Shown here piece after piece: positions 1 to 11,042 of a stretch of 64,000 bases of DNA. Made by a program: the position numbers and the translations under genes. Location: assembly GCA_950295325.1 (NCBI GenBank), contig OX485808.1:18432527-18496526 (forward strand), read 5' to 3'. The notes under the pieces are model-generated. The model did no database searches. It worked only from the letters and a program-made list of their open reading frames with translations, and was not told the DNA's origin. Every line of letters begins with the position of its first letter. The stretch's first letter is position 1. This stretch comes from Polytrichum commune. Lineage: Eukaryota; Streptophyta; Polytrichopsida; Polytrichales; Polytrichaceae.

Positions 1-280
1 GTATCCAATATTCAATATTTAGAGTACTTTTATATGATTGTGCTAACTTTTCTAATGACACTTTTATGAACAAGTTTGCAAATATTGTCATCTCAATGTA
101 CTTTTGGTTTAACCAATTTTACTTTGGTAAATTCTGCATCCTCACATTTATGTAATGAAATATTATCATATTTCATCAAAAATGGATGAGAAATCACATA
201 GTAAGTGATAATAATTGTAACACTATAAATCTATAATTCCCAAATTTTGATACAAGAAATGACAAATAATGTTAGCTCTA
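1..280. repeat. AT-rich TIR-type repeat, left part (interrupted copy)
   Basis: This stretch is homologous to 5640-5935 and, inverted, to about 10860-11040; all share the phrase around TTTTCTAATGACACTT. The copy is split by two retroelement insertions and resumes at 1330-1425. No coding potential was seen. The ends carry the palindrome-like AATATTTAG motif of the family with TATTTAGTGTCAC ends. Confidence 0.6.
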
Positions 281-876
281 GATAATAATAATAATAACTT
301 CGGTCTCCGAAGGAGACCGACGTGATTTAAGTGTCTGTTCGATCCACCTCCAATCCCATGCCCACATGACAAAGGTATGGAGGAAAAGATCTACTCCCCC
401 CTTTCGAGAGTAGACACTTTGAACACAAGAGACCAGTAGCACGGAACCACGACTAACATTACACCCATTGCCCCTTACCCGTAACTTTTAAGTTTTGAGT
501 TATGGGGGATCTAGAGTGTGGGGAAGCGGCTGGTGGTTTTCTATTCTCCTTTTGTGGAGGAGGATAGACATGGCATATTGTATTGTGATGGTGTTAATAT
601 TTTTAAATGTATTTTTGATGGTGAGCATAGGCATTTTGAAATTAGTCTCGAGTGATTTCATAGATGGGATGTGAGCAGTAGCTCTGGCACCAGCAGTGAT
701 GACAAGAAGTGGTTCGATTTTCCATCCTCTAGAAGCAATACTAGCAATAAGTGGTCTGTATTTGTTATTTTTTGCCTCAATTGCTTCTGGGGAGAATCTG
801 TCATTGTAGTATGTGAATTCAATAAATTGTATGGTGAGGTTAGGGTCAATGTCAACGGGAGGGTTGTTTTGATATG
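281..876 (-). mobile_element. 5'-truncated non-LTR retrotransposon (LINE 3' end)
   Basis: Read on the minus strand, the element starts at 876 inside an open reading frame that stops at 500. A roughly 220-bp 3' UTR follows, then a stem-loop at 319-301 (8 paired bases, 3-base loop) and a TTATTATTATT tail ending at 281. It is flanked by the same 10-mer, GTTAGCTCTA, at 271-280 and 877-886, the expected target duplication. The last 140 bp match copies at 887-1031 and 39546-39690. A reading-frame end, structured 3' end, short tandem-repeat tail, 5' truncation and target duplication together indicate target-primed retrotransposition. The clade is not resolved. Confidence 0.75.
500..874 (-). pseudogene. 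C-terminal fragment of LINE ORF2-like protein
   Basis: The frame is open for 124 codons from the truncation point at 874 to a TAA at 502-500, with no start codon because the 5' part is missing. It contains a mixed-composition block near fragment residues 17-33 (IEFTYYNDRFSPEAIEA), then LLVITAGARATAHIPSMK near residues 56-73, and a basic end with HKRRIENHQPLP. This has the look of the region following the reverse transcriptase in some non-LTR elements, but no catalytic motif remains. The absence of stops suggests a young insertion. Identification is by position before a LINE-like 3' UTR and by general appearance, not by a named match. Confidence 0.55.
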
Positions 877-886
877 GTTAGCTCTA

Positions 887-1319
887 GATAGATAAATAGA
901 TATGAACTCCGGCCTTCTTTCGAGGCCGGCGTGAATAAAGTGTTTGTTCGTCCTGACAATGAGCTAGTGCCCACATGATAAAGGGCCATTGGTATAAGAC
1001 TACTCTCCCCTTTCGGGAATAGACACTTTAGTAACCATGGATAAGTACTAGTAACATTAGTAGCATTGATTGGTTAGATATCATGTGGGTATAAATTGGT
1101 ATTTGTTTTTGTTGGTGGTCACCAAGTCATGGTTCCAAGGTTGGTTGGAGCATTTGTGTTACAATTATACGGTCCAAGTTCGATCTCCGTTGACTCCGTT
1201 TGAGCGTTATTGTGATATACATGACTTGGTACTGCTAGTGACTTTATCATAGGCAGGAAAGTTTGTTACATACTAGTCGGCTCTGTCCCCTCTTCCTGAG
1301 ACAAGTGTTTACTTTGATT
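887..1319 (-). mobile_element. Second retroelement with the same LINE/SINE 3' end
   Basis: The minus-strand 3' end has the stem-loop at 929-909 (7 perfect G/C-rich pairs) followed by a TATCTATTTATCTATC tail. It is flanked by GTTAGCTCTA at 877-886 and 1320-1329. Positions 900-1031 align with 297-420 and 39550-39690. The 5' part (about 1040-1319) does not match the first copy and I do not recognise it. A tRNA-like promoter head is not clear here. It may be another SINE subfamily or a shorter LINE derivative. Confidence 0.6.
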
Positions 1320-3950
1320 GTTAGCTCTACATTTAGTGTCGGTGACGTTACAAGGGCGGTTTAGAATTAGTATCGAGGAAGGCAAATGGAATTGGTTACA
1401 CTAACATATTTAGTGTATCTTGGGTTTCATATTTACGTGTTTCTACCAGACCACAATGCATTGGAAAGGGATGCTAAAGTTTGCCAATGGCGTCAAAGAA
1501 CACTAGAATGAGTTCCTTTGGGTTTTGAAGGAGATCCCACAATAACTCACAAAGCAATTCACAAACCATGACATGCGCAATTAGGTTGCCCCACACTAAT
1601 TTATCAACAATTTATACTAATTTGAATATTTGTTATAACAATAATAAAAAACAATAAATGTGTTTTGTTTAGACTATAGTTGCCATAATGGATTTCTAAG
1701 TGTGTCTCATCAAGGCCATGTGAGGTGGAATTGTTGATAAAAACTCTCACATAATAATAGTACCAACGTATATGGTCGTTAAGTTGTGCCACAAAGATCC
1801 CATAAATTGACTTGTCAACTTGTCTTTTGTGATGGGAATTATTGTCTACACTGATATGTGCAATTAGGTTGATCCATGCTCATTTGTCAACATTCCACAC
1901 TATTTTGAAAAGATGATCACCATAATAACAAAACACGTGTTTTAGGAAAAAAATTGTGAGTAGAGCGTCATATCTATCGATTAGCCAACAACGACCTTGA
2001 GCATGAGATGATGGTCATTTATCCTTTCATATTGGTTCATTAAAAAATTATGGTTGTGTGATGTCGTTCAACTCTAACTTTGTATTTTACGGTTTCTTCC
2101 TTGTGGTCCCCCTCCAAACCTCAACTTGGGGAAACTTGGTGCATGTTAAGTGTATTATGTTTTTCAATAAATAAATAAAACTAGACTTTTGAATCCCAAG
2201 AGGGAAGGGAAAAGGAATTGAAAACACAAACCAATGAAGTGATCCCCACAACTCATGAGATCCACACCAATTTGCACTTTTCACTTTTGGTTTGGAAGCC
2301 TTTTGTGGTAGGTTTACATTAGGATTTGGGTCCAAGAACTTAGGATTTGTGTACAATGGAGCTCATGGTGGTGGGAGTCTACGAACAATGGACACATGTC
2401 CAATTAGGTTTTTAAAGAAGAAGGGCCACGTGTGAAAACATTCTTTCTCAAAACAAACATATGACAAAGGAAAGAGGAAACAAATGTCGAAAGGTAGGGG
2501 ATTACAAGTGCAGAAGGTGGGCACCATGAAGCCAAGGTGGCGACATGGCATGGAGAATAAGACAAAATAGGACTATTAATTTGAAAGAGACAAGTTTTTA
2601 TTTCCTATCCTATTTTTCTTAGCGCACTCCATGGGGGCATGGTGGCGGGCCACGGGGTGCTTATGAACATGGGCATGGCATACATGCATATGGTGGGCAC
2701 ACATGGGCATGGGCATATGGTTACATGGGTGTATGGGGTAGGGTTCATCTATGATATTGATTCAAATGCACGGGTGTAACATGCCAAGACGGCACTTGTC
2801 CATGTTAGTATAATGCACCCCTAAAATGGACCTTACTTTTGGGCTCCAGATTGAACCCGTGCTCGAAGATTAGTTTGTCAAACTGGGAGGAACGCTTTTC
2901 TTGATTGTGGATCGCCAAAACTTGGGGGGAAATGTTGCCACATTTAGCGCCACTTTGTTGTTTCATACATTGAATCTCCTTGGGTTCAAAATTTTGCTCC
3001 TGACTAATTAAGATTGTTTGATTTTAGAGTTTTATTAGTCTTGGACCCTACCATGAACCCACCATTAGTGTCATTGTGTAACAATACATGCAACTTCGTG
3101 TGAGCCACACTCCAAAACAATTGACTATATTTTACAATACTTGGCAAATAGAATAATATATGTTGCACGAAGGTCACATCCTGTATACATAACAATGGTC
3201 CAGTTATATTAGTATAGAACTATAAGTATTAGTATATTCAAACTTAACAACATTGCCTAAGTCCTAAGGCATGTCACATGAACTGACGAATACCAAAGTA
3301 CGGATTTTGCACGGAGGATCAATCCAGGCACAATCTTAGATCAATACTTGGGTGGAGAAGAGCTTGAAGAACTAAACCTAGAAGAAGAGAATGCTTTTGA
3401 CAATGATTTTCCAAGAACCTCGCAAATTGATGTCTTCGATGATTTTCAAATAACAAAAACACATTTTAGAACATATTTGATAATGCCGCCACCGACCTCT
3501 AGAATAAAAAATGCAACACCAGTCAATTTACAATGATCAATACTTTCCTCTTTCTCTTTTTGGTATAAAGCAAACGTGTTCATTTGCAAGAGGCAAACAA
3601 TATACAATGATCAATACTTTTTGCATGTGTGGAAAGAATCGAAGTGGAATCGAAAATCCAAAGGAAGACAAAGGCTTGCAACATCAAACCTAATCTTCAT
3701 TTGAAGGGCCCCTTGTGAATGGTGTCAAGGAGAAGAGACGTTGGGGGCCAACTTTCATGGGAGGTGAGAGAGACGTTGTCCTTAGAAAGCACCTCGCACG
3801 AGGAAGAAATTCTAACAAACTCGATCTCAAGGGTAAATTAATCTTATGCACTTCTACACTTAGGAAATTTCATAATTTGACTTGTATGTGCTAATGATTG
3901 ATATTGTTTTGAGAACAAAATAATAGTTTTCCCATGACTATGTAGTGAAG
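1320..3950. other. Repeat-derived intergenic DNA, no gene seen
   Basis: 1330-1425 continues the interrupted repeat of 1-280. The remainder holds only short chance reading frames with stops in all frames. Around 2640-2760 there is a purine-rich low-complexity run built on GGGCATGG/ACATGGGC. No RNA gene or recognised element boundary was identified. Confidence 0.5.
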
Positions 3951-3951
3951 T

Positions 3952-4164
3952 CGGGCGAGAGGGAATTATCGCATAGTGAACCCAATGGAAAAACCTTGAA
4001 TTATATGTAGTACGAAGGTTATTGTTTTGTTAATGTGTTGGCACCAAAACGACCCCAAATTAGTCTATCCCAACTCAATATAGATGAATAAGCCACAAAC
4101 ATATAGGGGTCGAGTTATATGTTGGATGGATGAGAGGTACATTCATATGAGAATATTCTCTCTC
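3952..4164. repeat. Degenerate copy of the 25.8-kb TIR family
   Basis: The left end (GAGAGGGAATTAT) and the right part (ATGTTGGATGGATGAGAGGTACA) correspond to the two arms of the element at 25843-26092. The interior phrase about AAGCCACAAAC is also shared with 7806-8040. The arms are diverged and the termini are not clean, so this is an old copy. Confidence 0.55.
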
Positions 4165-4321
4165 ACGGTGAAATGCTGACTCCTAGAGGAGGTAAAGTTA
4201 GTAGAGTTTCTCTCAATGAGCCTCGCGGCTCATTTGAAAAACCATGGGATCTTACTATTGGGCGATATCTATTCACACCAATTTTATACTATCCATCCTA
4301 CAACTTACTTCCAGTTACTAA

Positions 4322-5393
4322 GTACACCATTTATGGTATTTAGTGTCACGTACACTAAATTATATGTCTGGAGGTCTCAAAGAGTCACGCCCGCTAATTG
4401 CCGATATGTTTCCATTCGTCAACATAAGTGACTTCTTCAAGTGGGGGGAAATATTTATTTAAAAAAAAACAATCTACATCATGACATTTAGAGTAGCACA
4501 TACGAAATACAATAACTTTAGCTGATAACCTTGCATTTTAGTATGCAAAGTGCTTATATGATATGTTTGAGCATACTAATGGCAAGTGTCATGTGTTTAC
4601 ATTTTAGTATGCAAGAGGGAGATATTCTTGAGCATACTAAAGATAAGTGTGATTTCTATACACTCAGGGCTACTTCACACACGAGATTAAGAGCATATGA
4701 TCAGTGCACTTCAAGCACTCTGATCGTGGAAAAGGCGGAGCCAGTCCAAGTTCACTTCACACTTCACTCGAGGGACCAAATGAGTATGTGAATGCAAGAT
4801 GGATGTAAAGTCTACATGGATTCCTACATGGCATCAAATGGATCATGTTTCATGGTCACTTGGACTATTTTCGAAAACCACTTCTTCAAGGTAGGCCTAT
4901 AAAACAAAACCGGGAGACCATGGCACTATGAATGCTCACAACTGTTGGTTTATTTTATTTTATCATGTGTGAGGACCTGCATGAATAGAAACTCATTGAA
5001 ACAACATTTGGTTGAGGGCTTGGGCACTAGACTTGTTGATCCGTGACCACACTACCGGTACATGATTTTGGAGGTGTCTTGGGACGGCCTTTGCACACTT
5101 TCTTTCCAGCTCTCACAATTACATGGTCACGACTGGCTCGTGTGTGAAGTGGCCCTTAGTCAACTTGTAGACGATTGTGTAACATAGGGATGCACCTCAT
5201 AACACTACATATTAAACATACTCCTCCCAAGGTATTAGTAATTGAACGCACTTCAATACCAAGTGTCATCAGGTGACATTGATAGTGAAGTCGTTAATCA
5301 TCAATGTGACCTAACATATGCCTCAAAATAGGGCAAAGTGACACTATTACACATAGGACACTATATGTGTAAATGGTGTGGTACTCCAAAATG
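4322..5393. mobile_element. TIR element (TATTTAGTGTCAC ends) carrying a nested MITE
   Basis: The left end reads ACACCATTTATGGTATTTAG and the right end is its diverged inverse (TAAATGGTGTGGT). The interior (GTATGCAA..GAGCATACTAA, then AACGC..AAGTGTCAT) matches 43152-43615 and 56357-56914. Subtracting the 4668-5154 insertion gives about 585 bp, close to the 558 bp of the 56-kb copy. Non-coding. Its ends resemble a CACTAC terminus in better copies, so CACTA type is possible but not proven. Confidence 0.65.
4668..5154. mobile_element. Harbinger-type MITE nested in the TIR element
   Basis: The ends are GGGCTACTTCACACACGAG and its inverse CTCGTGTGTGAAGTGGCCC, about 19 bp with one mismatch. They are flanked by TCA (4665-4667) and TTA (5155-5157), a diverged 3-bp duplication of the TWA kind used by PIF/Harbinger elements. 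The unoccupied site is visible in the related copy near 56685. The interior is homologous, inverted, to 47095-47713. No transposase is encoded. Confidence 0.7.
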
Positions 5394-5635
5394 ATGCAAG
5401 AATGAACTTATTCCTTCCACACTAAAATATTATTGCAAACGGTCGGGTGTTACTATGATTGGTACTTACCCCCATCGTCTTTCAATTAGTGGACCAACAT
5501 GTTGCAAAGTTTAAGTCATAATTTTCAATTAGAAGCACATGTTTTCTCACTCCATTGTACAGGGTCCCAAAAATAGTACTGCAAAATCATGCACAAGGTG
5601 CAAAGAATATGACATTTTTGTTTGAACAAGTGCTA

Positions 5636-6022
5636 CAGTAAATATTGTATTTAATGTCGTGTGATATTTTATGTCACTGTGGTTACTTTTCTAATGACAC
5701 TTCTTATTATTAAGTTTACTAAAATTGTCATCCCACTTTACGTTCAATGCATCCACTTTTGGTATATTTGGCACCCTAACATGTATGTAATGAATTACTA
5801 TCATGGACCATGGAAGTTTGGATGAAAAAATTACTTAGTTACTTATTTGGATGACAATAATTGCAACATGGTATATCAACAACGTCCAAATTTCCTTTCA
5901 AGAAATGACAAATAATCTTAGGTTCACATTTAGTTTTGGTGACACTAGATGGGCAATTTTAATTTAGTATTGAGCAAGACAAATAGAACTGACGACATTA
6001 AATATGATATTTAGTGTAATGC
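5636..6022. repeat. AT-rich TIR repeat copy
   Basis: The left part (TAAATATTGTATTTAATGTC) and right part (AATATGATATTTAGTGTAA) are versions of the same palindromic terminus. The interior matches 1-280 plus 1330-1425 and shows the sequence of that site without the LINE insertions (near 5906-5960). Non-coding. Confidence 0.6.
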
Positions 6023-7250
6023 AAACACCATCAAACAACCTCTTTTTTTAATAAAAAATACGTTTGTCATGACAAATGGTTGCACTAAATATTTTATTTA
6101 GTGTCACTCATAGTTTGGAATTACGCAATGTTACATATGTTTATTGTATATCTCGTAAAATTACCAACAAATGTCAAATTGGTAGTTTGGACACTATAGA
6201 ACATTAACAACCTTACGTGGTAAAAAAAAGCGCATCAATAGTAAAAACATATAGCGATGAGTAACTCCAAATAGTAAGTGTCACGAAATGTCACATTTAG
6301 TGTAGCATACGAAGGTCTTTTGGTTCACGAGTCAATGCTAATATAGTAACACAAAACGAGGTCACAACGAGAATCTAGCAACCCGGTCATAGTTGACCAT
6401 ATTGTATTCCATTATTTACACTCATCATTCGATCCATCCATCGCCCAACTCCAATTTTACTTTACACCAACCGATGTGAAGGAACTTACCCCAATGATTT
6501 TCAAATCGAGTAAAAGGAAACGGAATCTTCCATTACTACTTTTTTCATGTTTTCCATCAATGAAATCATCAAAACCTCCTACAAATCATGGAATCTACAT
6601 GGAATCTTCAAATTTCGAGTTCATAGTTTTTGTTGGCGGTCACTCGTGTACATGCACACGGGATAGTGTTTTTGAAAGCATGATTTGTTGTTGTTGTTTA
6701 TTGTGATATGACACCTTTGATTAGATCTCTTTCGCGTCCACTTTACAGTAGACACACATGAAATTTATATGCATATATTTATTTTTTAATAAAGAAAAAA
6801 AGAGCTAACGTGTCGAGGATGCCCAATTATTGTAGGTCTTGAGATACGCATGATGCTATAAAAGTATCCGAGTTACAGGTGTCATGTGTAATTTAGATCA
6901 ACATAAAGTGAACTCCAAAACCTACCTCGAGTGGAGTGTGGGTTGATTTGGGATCTAAGGTTGAGGCATCTATTTCCGATAAAAATAAGAGGGTTTGCTT
7001 ATAGTGCTCCTTTTTGATGGGTCCACCTTCGTTTGATGTGATGGGTCACTTTCTTCTTCTTTTTAATCCTTTTTAATGTGACCGATAAACATCAAAAACT
7101 ACACTAAATGTGGTATTTAGTGTCACCTACTCTAGTTGTAATGTCCATTGAGTACAATGGATATGAAAATCTAGAATATATGATTGGTGAATGGTAGGTC
7201 AAGAGATTATATGGAAAACTTGTAAAATGTGCAGAAAACTTATAAGTGTT
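6023..7250. other. Repeat-derived intergenic DNA with TATTTAGTGTCAC-type ends
   Basis: Palindrome-like termini occur at about 6084-6110 (CACTAAATATTTTATTTAGTG), 6285-6300 and 7100-7130 (CACTAAATGTGGTATTTAGTG). They mark several fragments of the TATTTAGTGTCAC family. The 76-codon frame at 6476-6706 has no supporting motif and is treated as chance. Confidence 0.45.
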
Positions 7251-7254
7251 GAAG

Positions 7255-7620
7255 TTGCATTATACATCTTAAGTCAATGTGATGTCAAAGCATGGTTTAT
7301 ATATTACAAAATACAACATTATTTGTCCATAGTTATGAGATATGGTTGATGGACTTTACCCTTTCCATGTGACAAGCATTTTTCATTTTCGTTTTTCTTT
7401 GGATGGGCAAGATTGATTATAGACTTTGTATGCCTTTCTTCTTGCTTGTGATGGGTGCAAAAAATGAGATTTCTTTGCATATGTTTAAGAGAGGCAATAG
7501 CGAAGATTTTATTTTTATTTTTGTTGCAAAGGGAAATATATTTTGATATAATTATAACACAAGAAACATCATTGCAATTGATAATGTTTTGTGGCACTTA
7601 CCTAGGGTGAGAGACCCCGA
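7255..7620 (-). repeat. Dispersed repeat, inverted relative to 33841-34100
   Basis: Minus-strand translation includes the phrase FCTHHKQEERHTKSIINLA, and the copy at 33856 on the plus strand gives FCTRHKQKEWHIKFEINLA. DNA similarity continues into the flank (AATATATAAACCATGCTTTG against AATATAAGCCAAGCTTTGAT). The product, if there ever was one, is not recognised. Only two copies are seen here, so this is either a low-copy repeat or remains of a transposon protein. Confidence 0.45.
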
Positions 7621-8299
7621 TTTATAGTCTATATGGACCTAGTGAACTAACAACAAACTTGGAAGGACGTTTTTACCCCCCCCCCCCACACACACACAAT
7701 TTGTAATTGATTTTAGTGCATGTGAAACTCATTGCAACTGTGGTGTTATTTGAAGTACGCAAACCCTAATATTAAATTAGTGTAGCCTTCGTTTTCCACA
7801 CGCAAAGTACCACTAGGGCAAGATAGAATAATCACATATGAGTATGCTTCTCATTTATCCAATATAAAAACCATGGAATAGTATGTAGTTCGGATGTAGT
7901 TTCTTTTAGTTGGTTTGACACCAAAATGTGCTTCAAATATTCCAAAATCGTACACTCCACGTCATCTTAGACGACTAAGCCACAAACTTATTTCAGGACA
8001 AGTTTTTATAATGCACACTTATGAGTGACAATCCCCTATCACCTCATAGGCAAGTTAACAATTTGAATATAAAAAAAGGTCCATGATTTATATGCTACTC
8101 ATGACTTTAAAAAATAAATTGGAAAACATGCTAGTGAACACTACATAAAATTTTGAAAGCCAATCGGATTGGTTTTGTCCCACTCTCCCCCACATATTTT
8201 GAGGATGTCTCTAAATATACGGTGGGTGTCATTATAAAGTCTCTCACACTTTGTTTAAAGAGAGCTTCCATTTGAAAAAGGAGCCACCGCCTTTGAGGG
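7621..8299. other. Non-coding, with poly-C/CA tract and a MITE relic
   Basis: A C-run followed by (CA)n lies at about 7677-7698. 7806-8040 is a degenerate relative of the 25843-26092 TIR family (shared interior phrase TAAGCCACAAACTTAT). No gene was seen. Confidence 0.45.
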
Positions 8300-9062
8300 A
8301 TGGCTATTTCCGGTATGAGTGGACTCGGTGATCGTGGTCCCAAGAAGACACAAATTGACCTCCTCTATGCTAAACTCACGCATTTGGTTTTTGATTCCGA
8401 GTGTGATGCTTTGAGATTTCCTTCTTTACTCTTCTTCAAAAAGGAAGAGGCTCCCTTATGCCTCACATCAACTAGCAAGCCCGTTGCAAATGAATTGGTG
8501 TGGTTTGCTCCCCAACAACCTCAATATATCTTGAAATTTGATGTGGCATAAATCCACACTCCAAAAGCAAGCAACTCTTTGTTGGTCTTGTATGCATTGT
8601 GTAATTTGATGTCAACGAGTCTCCCCCCACCTTGGATGCCATATGTACATGTTGCCAGCATAATGTGCTTGAGTCCCAACTTCATCGCCTTTATTATTTC
8701 CCTTTTATTCAAAAAGGTTCGGAACGATCTTCTAATGTGATTCACCGACTTAAGATTTTTCCTTCTGATAATGGTCTATGGAATGTCTTTCAATGAGAAA
8801 ATGTCTCTTTGAAGATTTATTGCCTTTTTGTTTTTAAACCTTTAGGATTATATGCTATTTGATTTGTAGTTGAGTACCATGGATGGTGTGGAAGGCTAGG
8901 AATGCCATAGTCTTCAATAAAGAGTAGTATGATGGTCATGTCAGTAAGATTATGTGGGTTGGTTTGTTGGACTACGGCAAAAGTCATTGGCAAAGATTGC
9001 ATGAAGCTTATTTGAAACCACATGAGGTTGCTAGGTCTTTTTTTTTTTTTTTTTTTTTTAAT
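8300..9062 (+). pseudogene. Degenerate LINE-like fragment ending in poly-T
   Basis: The frame from 8878 reads PWMVWKARNAIVFNKE, a stop, then YDGHVSKIMWVGLLDYGKSHW. A W..WKARN..VF pattern is typical of the zinc-binding C-terminal part of plant LINE reverse transcriptase proteins. Upstream, an 83-codon frame (8300-8551) and further frames are broken by stops and shifts. A run of about 22 T closes the segment at 9039-9060. It has no start, no catalytic motif and internal stops, so it is dead. The assignment rests mainly on the WKARN pattern. Confidence 0.4.
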
Positions 9063-10640
9063 AAATTCACCATCTAGCCATCGGTACTCCGCATCTTCAC
9101 ATAGAGTTCAATTTCACTAAGATCTTGGGGTGTTAATCACATGATCTTCAATGGAACAAAGTTGAGTGTCACCTAAAAACCATGCAATGCATATGCTTGT
9201 CTAAGGTTTAGGCAAACATGGGGTTGCATGTTAGTTGCAATGGTCCCATGCTAGCTGCATTGGTCCATGTTAGCTATGTTGTTCCCTATTTTTAGGTTAT
9301 GACAAGCTCAATTTGGGAGGGCATATTTTTTTTACCATTATTGTCTCGCTAGTTACCTCTACAAGGGACATTTCAAATGTACCCAAGAAGATTCTTCCCA
9401 AAACTATCCTTTGTTTCAAATAGAATCCCAAAATGAAGATTTCCATACATATTGGTAGTTTATGAAACATTATAATCTCCATTCAAGTCACATAGGAGGG
9501 ATGCTATTACACCAATCATGAAAGTGTGATAGATAAGTTGCCTAAATTGCAAGTCAATCCTTAAACGTTGCTAGCATGTTCATATTGATTGCATATTCTC
9601 TATTATTGGATGATATAAAATCATTATCAAAGTCTTTTCAAATCACTCTAAGTCCGTATGTCAAGTAGAAAAATCTTGCAAATCAAATTAACAATCAATA
9701 TCTACCAAAAGACACACCACAATTTATGTTCACACTCTACAATTTCAAAGTATTGTATGTAAGAGAGACCCAATCAGGGTCCAAAAACATTTAGGACGTT
9801 AACATTGTCGTTGAAATAGATTTCTAAGATGTTCTTAACGAATTCGATTTGACTTGGGAGATCAAAGGTCTCATTGTGGTCTGGAGTAACTTAGTGGTCA
9901 CCTAGAAGCTTAGACCCCAAATGGACATTGTTTCTTGATTTCCCCTCAATTTGCACTGGTTCTCCCAAGATGGTTGTGTTTTCCGTTCCTTTTCTTGCAA
10001 TTGAATCTTCAATCTGTGCCTATATATAGAGAGAGAAAAACAAATTGAAACATATATTTATGTAGGTGTAGAATACAGTTTTTAAATTAGGAAAAACACA
10101 TATTCAAATACATAGCGTCAGTGGGGCCATCTTGGGACATTTTGAGGGTTGAAGACCCAAAGTGATAGAGCATAAAATAATTATACCTGATACACGTGGA
10201 AATAGTGTGGCTTGCTTCGATTTCAACAAAATGGGAGGAGACTGCACCACAAGCATCACCATTATTAGAGTGGAGTTTGATCGATTCTTTGAATGCCTCA
10301 TAACCACGAGTCGACATAGATATGATAATATAAAGTCTCGTTTAAAGTAACACATAATATAGATTTGACAATATAGTATCTACACTAATTTTGAGGGTAT
10401 CGCATACGAGCGTGTCACTTAATTTCCTCTCACACACTCCTTAATCACCATCTCCGATGAATTGACAAAGAAACGGTCTTTGGTGGAGCATCTCATCACC
10501 CTAAGAGAGAGCCCCGCGTGCATGGGGCAAACAATTTGATCACCAAATTGGGAAATAATACACGCTCTTTTTGACCGATTTGGTGTAGAGTTTCCACAAC
10601 CCATTATATTTTCCCAAAAACATGGGGTCACTACCGCACC
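9063..10640. other. Intergenic, no gene recognised
   Basis: Overlapping short frames on both strands at 10087-10355 are open but share no recognisable motif and are mutual shadows. A short phrase at 9993-10018 (TTGCAATTGAATCTTCAATC followed by TGTGCC) recurs at 13600 and 14150. Confidence 0.4.
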
Positions 10641-11042
10641 ACTACACTAAATGTTGTATTTAGTGTCACCAATTCTAGTTGTCTTGCTCGGTGTTGATTA
10701 TAAACTGCTAGTGGAGTGTCACCAACATTAATTGTAACTCTGCCGTTAGATGTCGTTCCTTGTAAAAAAAAATGTGGGCATAAATCTGGATTTACAACGT
10801 TGCGAGTATTGTCACTTACTAAGTGATTTGTATCCAAATTTCAGTCACCCATGACAATCTTTTATTACGTAATTGTTAGAATGTAGAATATACCATAATT
10901 TGTTTCAATATTTGAAAACTTGGATGAACTAAAAGTAAGCTGGGATGATGATGCTTGTAAACTTGTTCATAAGAAGTGTCGCTAGAAAAGTTACCTAATG
11001 ACATCAAATATCATGTGACACTAAATATAATATTTAGTGTCT
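10641..11042 (-). mobile_element. TIR element of the TATTTAGTGTCAC family
   Basis: It begins CACTACACTAAATGTTGTAT and ends in TAATATTTAGTG, giving imperfect inverted ends that each contain an internal palindrome. The interior is the inverse of 1-280 and 5640-5900. The terminal CACTA pentanucleotide would fit a CACTA-type MITE. No coding capacity. Confidence 0.6.

Noticed and set aside
1140-1210. Plus-strand tRNA-like phrase (GTTCGATCTCC with an upstream GGTTGG)
   Set aside because: A cloverleaf cannot be folded and the A box is poor.
8131-8745. Overlapping frames on both strands as separate genes
   Set aside because: Interrupted by stops, without start context or splice logic. Treated together as a degenerate LINE-like region.
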